A DNA stretch of 64,000 nucleotides from Umbilicaria muhlenbergii. Taxonomy: Eukaryota > Ascomycota > Lecanoromycetes > Umbilicariales > Umbilicariaceae. Position numbers and translations under genes: made by a program. Where the stretch lies: NCBI GenBank assembly GCA_000611775.1, contig KK106982.1:1054001-1118000 (forward strand). The letters are read 5' to 3'. The notes below the pieces were generated by a model. That model had not been told where the DNA came from and did no database searches. It was given only the letters and a program-made list of their open reading frames with translations. Shown here in pieces: positions 52,451 through 63,720 of the stretch (its first letter is position 1; every line of letters starts with the position of its first letter).

Positions 52451-55300
52451 ATGGATACTCCGTCAGCTTTGACAGACGACTTCGCTTCGGATGTTGAATA
52501 CGAATTTACTTCCCCCGATCAAAACTTACACAGCTTCTTCCCTGAGCTCGGCCCTACAAACTACCTGGGTCCCAGCGGCTTTGTTGATGATTATTCGTCG
52601 CCAGACTCCGGCTTCATCGATCCTTCATTTACGGTCAAGATGAATACCTTGGAAAGTACCACCTACAATGTTGGTGCATCTCGAACCCTGCATGGCGGCA
52701 CGCACAACGATTCAAGTGGTCCCGCACAAGGGGCCTCAGTGACGGGTTCCAGCACCTCTTCATATAGTCACGCGGAAACAGAGCGGCAACACAGCGATGA
52801 CGCTGTCGTCGAAGGTCAGACGGATACTGTTCAAAGCATTGAGGGAAATCCCGCGTCTTCTGAGAATGAACCTCATAACACATACGACCCAAATAGCCTT
52901 CAGAGTGGCGCCGCAGAGCAATTTTCCAGTCGGTACACGCCAATGGTGCACAGTAATCCTGAGACACCGCGTCTTCCATCAAACACTTCTTTCAGTTTCA
53001 ACTCGCCATTGTTGAGCCGAACCTATAGTCAACACTCTACTTCACAACTGGCTACTGGCTCTGGTCACCTAGGACGACCTCCGAGCCGGACCATATCCTA
53101 TCCCAAGGAGTACATAGACGCTGTTGGTGTTACTTCGGTACACGATGGTTCAGGACAGCCTTATGCTCAGCTACCAATGCCAAATGCTGTCGCTCGTCTT
53201 CAGGGAGAAGGTCTCCAAAACATATACCGAAGCCCAAGGGCTGTGTTGGGCTCATCATCAGCAGCTATGGCAGCTGATCTGTCCTCTGTTGATAGACGCC
53301 GAACGCCGGACTACAGCCAGGGCTATGGCCAGAATACCAATAGTTCAGGATTTCCAGACTTCCAGCAGATTGATCCGATGGGATATCAGACTAGGCCTTC
53401 ATACTCGCACCTAGATGCCACATCGCAAAGGAATCGCCTAGCCTATGGAGCTCAGACAAAGGGGGAGTATGGATCACCCATCCAGCGCTCGTATCAACAG
53501 CAAGTGTACAACAACTCTCGCGGTCATCTCTATCAAACCAACTCGATGTCAAGAAACGATGACGGTGTAGGTTCGAGCCCTTACCTTGGTCATACTGCTA
53601 GGAATTACAATTCACAACAATCGGTACCACAGGGGGTTGGTTTGACAGAGCAAGAGACCCTCAAGTTTGAGGATGACGAAAATTCCCACCCAGGCAAGCT
53701 GACCATCTACGCGAATTTGGACGAAGCACGACGTGCAAATATCCCTGACGGCGCCCCCGGGCCAGTCCCCTATGACCCAACCATTCCTGAAACGGACAGG
53801 GAGAAGCAGAGGATTGTCGTAAAGCTTATGGCCGCCTTAAACGACATGTCAGAAGCGCAGGACAATGAAGGCATGCAAAGCACATGGAGAAGCTTTCTGG
53901 GTAACCAAGGACAGCTCGAGCATGTGGCTTGGCAGATCTTGGTACGCATCAAGTCCTTGTTGAAGTCCTGACAAGCACATCAGATCTGACGAGTCTGCGT
54001 AGGAACGCTGCATCCTGAGACACAAGCAGAAAGGTTCTCTGACAGCGAATTCCAAGCCAAACCATCATTACGAAAACTTTGACAAGCGGATGACTGAGAT
54101 ACTACAAGGGTTGCGGGTATGTTTTGTGGCCCAACCTTGAGGGTGATAGAGCTAATAAGACACCTTGTAATTCTAGACTCAGAAGACCATGTGCAAACAC
54201 CTTATGGTATCTCCCTACATTGATTCCCTCATTGATAACCCGGGATACGCTGCCAGTGTAAGTGCCTATAGCCCTGCCCATGGACGAGTAAAAAGCTAGA
54301 TGCTGATTCTATGGTATAGCGCATCGTCAACAACCGTAAGGTCAACTTGGGTAAAAAAATGGTGACCGACAAAGCTCGTGCTGTACTAGGACAGAAGACC
54401 CAAGGTAAAGGCCGACGCATGTTGTCGGTCAAAGAGGACGAAACCAACGATGAAGACGGCAATTATGACGAGGATGACGATGTTGCCTTGACGGCCTTCG
54501 ATGGTTTAGACACCGACAGCAATCGGCTGACACCGATCGGTCGCAGAGTTAAAACGACACAAAGTCCGGCCAAGACATCCAGGAAGCGCAAGGCTACCTC
54601 AGAAGACGATGTTCTTGATCCCTCTTTTCCCCCTCCTGCCAAGAAATCCAAGAAAGCGCATCGGCCTAGTCAGTCTATGTACAGGACCGAGGGAGTCTTC
54701 GCTTTCGATACAGCTGTTGTTCCTTCACAGCAACCTTACGGAATAGGCAGTGGCCAGCAAGGACTTGGTCAACGAGACTCTGGAAGCTTCATGGATCGCC
54801 AGAACGACGAAGGTCTCTATGGTGTGGGCACTAGTGCTGAGGCTGATCCATCTCAAGCACAGCTCTCGGCTGAGGGGGAGGCTATCTTACAGCAGCTTCT
54901 CCAAGCCCAGGAAACAGATGATTTGCTGAACCCCGGGGACCTGCTTGATGAGGGTACATTCGTGCAAGGCGGGAAGATCATTCGTCACGACCCAGCAACC
55001 GGAGCCTCGCAGGTCTTGTACGATGACTTCCTGCTGAGCCCACAGTATTCTCAGTTCTCGCCATTCTTTCGAAGCAGTCTCCAGAGTCCGTACGCGCCTA
55101 CCATGAATCCACAAGTCGGCGGTGCAACGTTTGGAACTCGGGCCACCGCGCGAACTCGCCGTGCCGCAGGTCGTACCACTGAGCAGAATACACAACCGGC
55201 ACGTCAGCCTCCTCATGGCTATACAGCGGTGGCTCCCGCCGACGAGCCTGTCAGCACTCTGCAGAAGGCGCCGGCCACTCGGAAGAGGTCGCGCCGGTAG
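52451..55300 (+). CDS. Uncharacterised 888-residue protein with a C-terminal helical/basic domain
   Basis: Exons 52451-53941, 54003-54116, 54177-54257 and 54320-55300 are all in phase 0 (888 residues). The N-terminal 410 residues are Ser/Tyr/Gln-rich and disordered. A conserved-looking helical domain then runs from about residue 415 (NLDEARRANIPDGAPGPVPY) through SFLGNQGQLEHVAWQILERC, HYENFDKRMTEILQGLR, TQKTMCKHLMVSPYIDSLID and RIVNNRKVNLGKKMV. Three short introns all fall inside this domain. The C-terminus is acidic, then Lys/Arg-rich (TSRKRKATSEDD, KKSKKAHRP), with GGTFGTRATARTRR-like sequence and a basic end. I do not recognise the family. Composition suggests a nuclear transcription or chromatin factor, which is inference. 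It follows an unusually long upstream region. Confidence 0.85.
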
Positions 55301-55972
55301 GGCTTGTTCTCTCCATTGTGGGTCTTTTCGTTAAGAAGCAGCATCCGAACCACATTGTAGGATGATGCGCTTTGGAGTTGAGTTGTAATCCATATCTTTC
55401 TTGTTTCTACTTACCAGGCCCCCGGTTTTTCTGCACACTTTCCACTTTTCATGTATCTGTCTTCACCATTTCTGTGTTCATCACTTTGTACTTTGAAAAG
55501 TCCTTGTTCTCCTGGTATCATGCATTGCTGAGGCGTCTCGGCATATTAGAGCCTCGGCTAGAAACAGACCTGATTGCTTCCGTGCATAGTCCGCAAGACG
55601 TGGAGGTGCGGTGGTCTTGCATTACATGGCATGAAGGCACGATACCCATTTGCTTTGGCATAGCGAGCAAGGGACGGAGGTTCGAGATTTGCATACACGG
55701 CGTGATGATACGAGGGAAAAAATTCACAGGAAAAAAAATTGGTGGTTCACGACTTAGATGAGATGAGCTTTCGGCTTAGTGCTAGATAGGCTCCCACACT
55801 GTTCTTGCGGCTGGTTCGCTATTTTCCATGCATCACGACGGCTTTCTGCTTTTTCAATCCCCATCTGCTGTTTTCGAAGCTTGGGTTTGCTTTCGAGGTT
55901 ATTTAGCTGCGAGCTGCATGGATAGATATGCAAAACATCATGTGATTCCTCTCTGAACGCCTTGTGATTAAT
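55301..55972. other. Convergent intergenic region
   Basis: 670 bases lie between two convergent genes, with T-rich runs on the left. Nothing else was identified. Confidence 0.5.
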
Positions 55973-56935
55973 TCAAATGTCATCTATGTTGATACCATAC
56001 TTGCCGTAGGGAAACTCCTCTAATGTCTCCAACAGCGTTGCCCAGCCGTCGTCAAGCTTTCCAGGCGTCCCCTTGACCCACTCTCCCGTCTTCACCTTTC
56101 CTCCCTGTACATTCGACTCTTCCGCCGCCTTGACTGCTTCTTCCTCAGCATCCACTCCATTATCCGTCAACCCAGCTAGCACTGCCCTCTCCCGCCCTTT
56201 GTATTCCGTCAACAACTCGGGGTGCGGACACCACACTACTTGCATTCCCGCCCTTCGTCCCGCCTCCACACCCGGCACCGAGTCCTCAAACACAAGACAT
56301 TCTTCCGGTTTAATCTCCCGCTCCTGTCCTTCCGTTCTGATCTTCTCGTTCACCGTTTCCAACGCTAGTAGGTAGATATCCGGCGCGGGTTTTCCCTTGC
56401 CGGGTGGGATGCGTGGGTCATCGCCAAGGACGCGCTGTTGGAGTGGGAAATGCGAGAACAAGTCCGAGAGATGGCCTGATTTGAGCTTGAAGTTGCCAGA
56501 GTGGGAGGAGGTGGCTAGGGCTAGATGTGTTCCTGATTTGTCGAGGGTGGAGAGCAATTGAAGGACGCCGGGTAAGGGTTTAGCGTTGGGGAAGAGTTCG
56601 CGTTGGATGACGGCTTGCTTTCGAAGGAATTCCGGGTAGTCGATGGGTAGTTGCGCCCATTTCTGGAAGATGGCGCTGGCGGCGGGGGCGGGGCGGCCTT
56701 GGAGTTGCGCTTTTATGGACCAGGGGAGGTCGGGTTTGCCGTATTCACGGAGGATGGTATTGGTGCAGATTGTGTAGATGTCTTCGGAGTCGATTAGGAG
56801 ACCGTCCATGTCGAAGAGGCAGGCTCGGACGGGGGGGAAGCTGGGAGGATGGGCTTAGTTGGTGGATCATTGTAAATGGATCTTGGGGGGCGCACAATAG
56901 GAGTACACGTACACCGTCTTGGGTTTGGCCATCAT
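55973..56935 (-). CDS. HAD-superfamily phosphatase (HDHD1/GS1-like)
   Basis: Minus-strand exons 56935-56913 and 56840-55973 give 296 residues. The 23-nt first exon encodes only MMAKPKTV. The 72-nt intron (donor GTACGT, acceptor CCCAG) joins it to FPPVRACLFDMDGLLIDSED. Without this exon the protein would start at the Met inside FDMDG and lose the catalytic Asp. HAD motifs: DMD nucleophile (about residue 17), ALATSSHS (motif II), GKGKPAPD with the motif III Lys, and VFEDSVPGVEAGRRAG (motif IV). The cap is the small helical type between motifs I and II. The closest group is pseudouridine-5'-phosphatase / sugar phosphatase; the substrate is not certain. It is divergent from the TTC1-like gene with 177 bp between starts. 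Confidence 0.92.
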
Positions 56936-57112
56936 TGCTGGTTTATTTCGCATCGGCACGAGGAGCAGCGTGAAAGCTGCGACATTGCGGAGGGAGATTG
57001 GTGGTGAGATATTGAAGCCCACGTGGGGGCCCCTTTGCAGCGGAATCATCCCGCACCACCTTCTCCCGCCAAGGCCGATCACGTTTACCAAAAGCAATAC
57101 TAAACAACAAAC
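56936..57112. promoter_or_regulatory. Bidirectional promoter with a CCCACGTGGG palindrome
   Basis: 177 bases separate the HAD phosphatase and TTC1-like start codons. A perfect 10-bp palindrome CCCACGTGGG (57018-57027, core CACGTG) sits near the middle and overlaps a second G/C palindrome GGGGCCCC. CACGTG is the standard bHLH/bZIP-type site in fungi. Confidence 0.55.
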
Positions 57113-58049
57113 ATGGCACCCAAGAGGGATGGGAGTCCCGAATCAGAGAAACAAGCTCCCATATCGAGATTCGAGCCCAAAGAAGAAGCGGTAAAGATGC
57201 CCTCTACGATGTATACTGTCTTTCTGTACTAAAATGCAGCAGGCTCTTCTGGACGAGTCAAATGAGCAAAAGGCACAAGCCAACAAGCTCTTCGCATCCT
57301 CACGCTACTCTGAGGCCATAGGGGAATATGACAAGGCCCTGTCGTCTTGTCCGAATTACCTTGAGTATGAAATCGCCGTTCTACGAAGCAACATCGCTGC
57401 GTGCCACCTCAAGCTCGAGGACTGGAAAGCAGCCGTCGACGCTGCTACAGCGTCGCTGGACGCTCTAGAGAGGCTGCAACCGAAGGAGAAAGATGAGAAA
57501 CCGGGCGATGGCGATGGCGAGGTGGTGGAGATAGAGGGCGAAGGTGCCGAAGCTGAACACCAGCTTGAAAACCTGAAGATGAGCGATGAGCGGAAGGCGG
57601 ATATTCAGAGAATACGGGCGAAAGCGCTGATGCGCAGGGCAAAGGCGAGGAGTGAGCAGGGTGGATGGAGCAATCTGCAAGGGGCTGAAGAAGGTGATGG
57701 GCTTGTCGTACTCGCTTTGCGGGATGCCTTGGGCTTACATGTCACAGACTATAGGGAGCTTGCCAAGATGCCCACTCTACCGCTACCGGATAAGAAGATC
57801 GTACAGAAAGCATTGGCGGCTTTACCGCCTCGGATCAACGCGGCGAAGGAGAAGGAGATGGGGGAGATGATGGGGAAGTTGAAAGAGGTCGGTTGCTGCC
57901 CGATTCGAAGGTTGCTGATAATTCAGACTGACATGTTGCAGCTCGGCAATGGTATCTTGAGGCCTTTCGGACTCTCGACGGATAACTTCAACATGGTCAA
58001 GGATGAAGCTACGGGGGGGTACAGTATGAACTTTAACCAGGGCAAGTAG
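57113..58049 (+). CDS. TPR protein, TTC1-like
   Basis: Exons 57113-57190, 57240-57693, 57748-57887 and 57942-58049 give 259 residues. TPR units start at about residue 35 (NEQKAQANKLFASSRYSEAIGEYDKAL; AVLRSNIAACHLKLEDWKAAV), with a third unit near RIRAKALMRRAKAR. The C-terminal signature DYRELAKMP...LPPRINAAKEKEMGEMM and NGILRPFGLSTDNF is that of TTC1-type cochaperones, which bind Hsp70/Hsp90 tails. An acidic spacer (GDGDGEVVEIEGEGAEAE) separates TPRs 2 and 3. The first intron ends in a tandem acceptor (GCAGCAG), so mRNAs with or without one Gln may coexist. It is divergent from the HAD gene. Confidence 0.92.
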
Positions 58050-58679
58050 GTGGATAGTACACGGTTGATAAACGCACCATGGGAACGAACATGTGCATCT
58101 ACCCCGATAGAACTATAGGACGATCCCTAGAAGGAACTCACAATTTCACGAGAGCTGATCAATAGGTGATGTGCGCAAGAAACCAATTTAATCTTCCCAC
58201 CGGAGCGGTTTCTCCAGCATTCCTGTTCCAGTCAGAACCGCGCGACAGAGAAATAGCAACAATACTACTATAGGATTTGCAGAAAGAAAGTCCAGCTGAC
58301 GGTGATGCGCGCATTGTCATCAACGATCGTTTGTGCGAAAGCAGCGGTCGACAGCTTGTGGAAATAGGGCGTGGTGCCAACTCGCCTATTTCATTGGCCC
58401 GAGCGGCCGAAGCCGTTTCGGGTCAGCAACGAATCCGGCGTGGGTCAAACTTTCCGAGTGCCTTCAACGTCACTCCTTGGTCGCATATAAAGTCACAACC
58501 ATCGCATCCCTCATCTTACCGAATGGCCTTCCTACCCCACAGACTCGCAGCCAGGACCACTCCAGAGCCACATCTCACGACACATTACACAAAACTCCGT
58601 CGTTGGCTCAATCTTGGGCTCAATCGCTCCTATTGAAGACATACGGACATCACTACATGACCTCCTCCTAGCCGTGCAG
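58050..58679. other. Intergenic, possible upstream exon of the membrane-protein gene
   Basis: 630 bases without a secure gene. The reading frame of the next gene stays open from about 58563 and could connect to an ATG at 58522 (MAFLPHRLAARTTP) through a very short intron, but I cannot confirm this. The left part should be the TTC1-like 3' region. Confidence 0.35.
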
Positions 58680-59036
58680 ATGCTCACCACTTTCCCAACC
58701 CACCGCCCGGCTTTGGGCAGGACAAGCTCGACCTACACCGCTTTTACCCCGGCCCTCCTTGCCCAGATCGCGGGCACGCTAGCTACAGGTCTCATCCTCT
58801 TTGCCAGAACGCTCCTCCACACGTGCCGCTTGTTGAGCCACTATATCCTCAAGCCAATACTCCAATCGTTCTTGAGAACCTCCAGGCGTGCCTGGAAGAG
58901 CACCGAGAAATTCCGCGATGCATGCTTCTACCACTTCATGGTCTGGATCCTGAATCCTTATGCCGTGGCGCTTTTCATCTTTTGGCCGGGATGGATCGTC
59001 GTGGGTGCGGTTTGGCTGCTAGTCATTGGGTGGTGA
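58680..59036 (+). CDS. Small two-helix membrane protein
   Basis: From the ATG at 58680 the frame gives 118 residues. Two hydrophobic segments are clear: LLAQIAGTLATGLILFA (about residues 28-45), and a longer C-terminal stretch from FYHFMVWILNPYAVALFIFW through VGAVWLLVIGW to the end. Between them lies a basic amphipathic segment (SFLRTSRRAWKSTEKFRD). I do not recognise the family. The frame is open upstream (IEDIRTSLHDLLLAVQ precedes the ATG), so a 5' exon is likely. It is convergent with the FAM50 gene, 157 bp between stops. Confidence 0.5.
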   Translation: MLTTFPTHRPALGRTSSTYTAFTPALLAQIAGTLATGLILFARTLLHTCRLLSHYILKPILQSFLRTSRRAWKSTEKFRDACFYHFMVWILNPYAVALFIFWPGWIVVGAVWLLVIGW

Positions 59037-59193
59037 AGCCAATGGCGCACTTCGCAGATGTTTGAACTCCGAGGAAGCTCCGCGGTCGCCAGCCACACGA
59101 CCGACGCATGTGTCCAAGCTCTTGTGTAACGTTTTCTTCTATTGGTTGGGGTATCTCCCGACAAACGACAAACATCCCAAAGGACACAAACAA

Positions 59194-60516
59194 TCACGAG
59201 AAGAAAAACGCGTTCCCCTCCGCATCCTGCCGTTTTCCTCGACTATAATCCTTGGTCGGATCGAACTCCTCCCACACGCTCGCGGGGAAAATATGTTTGT
59301 TCCGTTCGTACCAGCGTCGATCAACGACCTTTGTTATATTCGGATCGTCGTGGAAGCCTTCGAGGCGGGAGTCGAAAGGGGTGGCTTGTCCACTGGTGGA
59401 CTTTTTGGCTTGGGGTTGGGACGGGCGGGAGAGGGGATCGTAGGTTGAGAGGTCGACGGGCGAGGGGGATGCGGTGGCTGAGCGAGAGAGGGCGGTGGGT
59501 TGGGCGGAGTAGTCGAATAGGGGGGTGTTGTTGGAACCGAGCGTTTTGTTGACGATGAAATAGTAGAATTCGTAATGCTATACGAAAACGTCAACTGGCC
59601 AGTTCTGAAGTGAAGAAACTTGCCAAATACTCACATGCGGTATAATGACTTCTCCCCTCACGAGCATGAGGTCGTCCACGCCAACCCTAGCCCACTCCCG
59701 CCGATTGGCCTTCTCCCCTGCGCTACCCACGCCCAACTCCGCGCCTACTTTCCTACTCCTGTCCAAAAAAACCCAGATATAATCCCCTTTCTTGACTTTG
59801 CACATCCCCCCCGGAATATTCGTGCCGTCGTAGAAAACGAACGGAATAACCATCTCCGTCGCCTTGACCGCTTCCTGTAACACCAGAAATTCCTTCCGCA
59901 GCTGCTCCCGCGTCTGAGCTTCCCGTAGCAGGGCGGACTTGGTCATCGCTTTCGGCGCCACGCTGACGTTCGCATTGGGACCGAGTCGTTTCTTCAGTGC
60001 GACTTCGGCATTTTCTGGCGCCGGCGACGCCTTATTGGAGGCTTGTTGTCCCTCCGGTGTTGCCGATCTGGGAGTATCGACCGTTGAAGCTGGCGAATTC
60101 ACATTCTGCTCTTCTTCGTCGAAGCCAAATGATAGTTTCCCCTTGACGGCCGGTTTCCGCTTTTTCTTCGGCGGTTGCGGCGTCGATGCTCTGTACTTTG
60201 ACCATCAGTCCCACTCCCTCACACGGGTGTTTCAAAGGTGGAGGGTTATGGGGATTTACCGGTCACTCGGGGTAGCGGCGCCGGAGCCGGAGGCGGGCGT
60301 GAAGCGGCCGAAGCGAAGGTCTTGGGCTTCGCGCTCTTTTTGCTCGAGGGCTTCGGCACGGCGTTTGCGGAAGTCGGAGAGGTGGACTAAGCCGACGGTT
60401 TGCGATTGGAGGAGGTCTTCGGCGGTGGGGGCTTGGGTTGTGAAGCGCGAGGCGGTGGTGGGGTTGGGGGTGGATGTTCGGGAAGGGGTGTTGGAGGAGG
60501 GGGCGGAGGAGGCCAT
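59194..60516 (-). CDS. FAM50 / XAP5 family protein
   Basis: Minus-strand exons 60516-60260, 60190-59635 and 59577-59194 give 398 residues. The N-terminal part is Ser/Thr/Pro-rich, then EALEQKEREAQDLRFGRF and a basic stretch with KKKRKPAVKGKLSFGFDEEE. The XAP5 domain includes YDGTNIPGGMCKVKKGDYIW and FLDRSRK, and across the last junction HYEFYYFIVNKTLGSNNTPL. The C-terminus RRWYERNKHIFPASVWEEFD followed by DAEGNAFFFS is diagnostic of FAM50. The family is nuclear and associated with the spliceosome C complex. A proline/serine-rich insertion interrupts the domain before the C-terminal motif. Confidence 0.94.
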
Positions 60517-61626
60517 GGCTTGTTGGGGAGAGGGTGGTGGGAGTTGGAGGTGCGAGGGACTGGGGTTGGCGTCTTCCTCAAAAGTGCACCAAAGGTATCG
60601 TAAGATTTTGACCGATGTAGGTGCAGGGACTCTAAGCTAGCTAAGTTGAGACTAGTTCACGGAAACCCCTTTTGTCACAGAGCGCTGGCTTTCAACAAAG
60701 GCTCGGCCAATTCTTTCCGAAGATGGTTTGGACTGCACCGAGGTCAAGGTGAAGGCCAACAACAGAGGGCGTGCTTCTCTTTGTGCACAGCTTGCCTAAC
60801 AGAATGATCCAAAACGGCCTTTGGCTGATCACTACGACAAGAACGTTAAGAACCCTACCGTTTTCGAGTTAGAGATAATCTGAAGGAGATAGACTGAAGG
60901 ACGCATCCATAATCTATTGTCCATCGTGTCATTGTGGCGAAGTCTCCAAACCGGCGAGGAGCTGAGGTGGCCAATAGCGACGGAGCCTGAGGTCCGGCTG
61001 TACGCTACCTATCTAGCCCTGCGGCATGGGGAGCCTTCGCTCCTTTTTTACCTTATCTTCAGGTCGACGAAAACCCCAAGACCCCAGAGCATGTATCACT
61101 GCGAGATCCAGTTGCATTACTGCTCCGCGTTCAATGGATAGGAGTCGGCATCGTACGGAGCTTGACAAATATTAGGGCGTGAGCAAATTGGAGTCGTTCA
61201 CGAGACAGTAGAGCGAAAGGCTGAACACGAGCTTCGAATGACCATGGCGATTATAAATTATGGGATAAATGGGACTCCGCTACCATCTTGACAGCAGTAA
61301 ATGAGGAATCCGTGGGCTTGATTACCCAGGCTCTCGGCCGAGGAAATCAGGCTATAGGGGACAAAGTCCGACTATAGGAACACAATAGTAGGTGTACTTT
61401 GAGTGAAACATTTCTTTCAAGTAGTTTGTGCCTGTTCTCACTACCTTAAGGCAGTAACGTGTGGTTTCGGAAGTTCTATCACTCTTGTGTACCCGTATAC
61501 TGTAACCATGACCTAATTTCGCCAAACAAGGTTGTGTTTTGTTTCTCCACCTCCATCTTCATCAACCTCTTTTCATATGTGTAATTAAATACTTTGACGT
61601 CTTCAATCGTTTAGCCTTCAAAAGCG
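60517..61626. promoter_or_regulatory. Divergent intergenic region, FAM50 / RING gene
   Basis: 1.1 kb separates two divergent start codons. No gene or repeat was recognised. It must hold both promoters; the far right (61535-61570) is pyrimidine-rich, consistent with the RING gene's start region. Confidence 0.45.
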
Positions 61627-62950
61627 ATGGACTTTACGCTCCGTTGCAACTCGCTGAAATGCAGGGCTCAGCTGGCAGAGAGAGCAGTGGTGACCACGTG
61701 CAGGTACGTCTCCCAAGGCTTACTCTTGATCTTGCGTTGGGTTCGCCATAGATACATCTGACGTTCTCGGCCAAGTCACATTTTCTGCACCCCATGCTCG
61801 GACGCGTTAGGATTATCGAATGCTGCTGGAGGCAATCGATCGTGCCCAGCGTGTGGCACCAACCTACCCAACCCTGACGACGCTGTCTCTACTCAGCTCA
61901 ATCCCACAGAGGACTACAAGACGAGCGTGCTAAGCGGCTTGAGCCCTAGTACCATCATGGAATGTGCAAGCAGAGGCCTAGCATTCTGGAGCTATCAATC
62001 TACACAGGAAATGTAGTATAGATATATGAATACGGCTTGAGCTATCTGCTGACAATCAATAGCGTCTATCAGGAATATCTTGCGAAGACACTGACTGATA
62101 AGTACGGTAACCTGAGTGTACACATGGACAAGATCATAAACGATGCCAACTCTGAGATCGAGAGTCTCCATCACAAGCTAGATTGTCAGTCTGGAATACA
62201 CTCAATTTATGTCGGTTTATGCTAACGTCTCCTTTCAGCCATGCATGTCGACCAGGATAAGCTTAAGATGGACAATGCAAATCTGGTGCAAGCTTTTCGT
62301 GAAAAGAGCCGTAAACACCAGCAAACGCAGGAGCTTTATGATAGACTCAAGCGCAAGGAGATGACTGCTGCAACTCAGTCCGCAGCTTTCGAATCTGTAG
62401 ATGAGGTTCTTCAGTCCGCTACAAGCCGCCAATTGCCACTCAATACCGGTAACAGCCACCATATCCAGCAACTACGATCCAACTCGAGAGCCCCAAGCCA
62501 GCCTCCATTACCACAGTTTACCCAGGATTACACTGGTGCGGAGCGCTTGAACAATCACCAGAGAGGCGGAAGTGGAGGGATGATGCCGCCACCGCCTGTT
62601 CGTGCCGGAGCAGGATACAACAACTCCGCTTATGGTTCCCGCAAGTCTATCCCATCCTTTGCAAGTATAATTCTGACCCGCAAATAGAGAACGAGATGAT
62701 GGCAACACCCTCACAACATCGCACGCGACTGGGATCCTCTATTCGAGTCTTCGGACAACAGGGTGCAGGCGAGGGTCCTGTCAACATGGGCGGTTATGCT
62801 ACAGGGGGTGGGCACAGCCAGACTCCGTCTCAGCGGCACCCGCTTGGCGCAGTCAACGTCAACAGTGTCAGCAGATCCGGCATTAGTGGCTACGGCATGA
62901 GCGCGGGCATGAAAGTGGGCAGGCAGCAAGGCACAAGTGCGTCTTCTTAG
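61627..62950 (+). CDS. RING E3 ligase, CCNB1IP1/HEI10-like
   Basis: Exons 61627-61703, 61776-62012, 62063-62184, 62239-62634 and 62688-62950 give 364 residues. The RING finger begins immediately (CNSLKC, then TTC|SHIFCTPC across the first junction, then CPACG), with an intron through the domain. After it come DDAVSTQLNPTEDYKTSVLS and GLSPSTIMECASRGLAFWSY, then a coiled coil (YQEYLAKTLTDKYGNL, LHHKLDSMHVDQDKLKMDN). The tail is Ser/Gly/Gln-rich. This architecture is that of CCNB1IP1/HEI10, a family of meiotic crossover-promoting SUMO/ubiquitin ligases; a meiotic role here is inferred. The last donor (GTTCCC at 62635) is weak, but it yields a 53-nt intron with a CTGAC branch point and keeps the frame. 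Confidence 0.88.
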
Positions 62951-63720
62951 GTTCTCCTCTTCTTACCGTCGGAGCAGGGTGCTTCGCATCGATTGTTAAA
63001 GCGTCAAAAATCGCTGACTTGTCCCTAGCTTCAAAAGAGGTTGGCAGGAGCCAAAATGGCGACGCTTACTACTTTTGATAAGACTCTACTTTTGAACTCT
63101 TTGCTTCATGTCCTTTGGCATCGGTCGTGATGTCTAGATTTTTTGAAGTTCTCTTGGTATTGCAGACCCTAAAGCAACGTAAGTAGCAATTCTCAGACTA
63201 GGACGCCCCCCAATACTCAAACGGCGAAGAAACTGTCGAAGAAGATCAATTGTTGTGCCATCTGCGCTTTTGGGTTTATTGATTCACAACGTGCCTTTCA
63301 TTATCGGTCTGATGGTGAGGATCCCTCGGCTTTCTCTGCCTCCAAAATGTCCCTCGTTTTAAGAGTGCGCCTGGGGCTCGAAGCCGTTTCCGGAATACTC
63401 GAAGAGGATGTGGATTGAAACGGTGCTCTAAGCAGTAAGAATACAACAAAGACGATTGCTCAAATGCGTATTTTTTCCCGAGGGGCTTCTACCATAACGG
63501 TGCTTTGTTCTTTCGGCGGCTCATCGATAGTGATCAATGTTCAATTTTCTCTTTGTTTGCATATCATAGTATAAGAAGATCTTCAGGATTATGAACGCCC
63601 GTGTCAGCAATTTTCACAGCAGCTCGACTCGATCTACTTTTGCTGCTGCAAGTTTAGACGGAACTGTTCGAAGCTACTGCTTACTGCCTCAATTGCCTGG
63701 CGACCTCCCGAGTATACACA
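62951..63720. other. Intergenic region upstream of the last gene
   Basis: 770 bases with no convincing gene; they should hold the RING gene terminator and the promoter of the proline-rich gene. No repeat was noticed. Confidence 0.45.
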
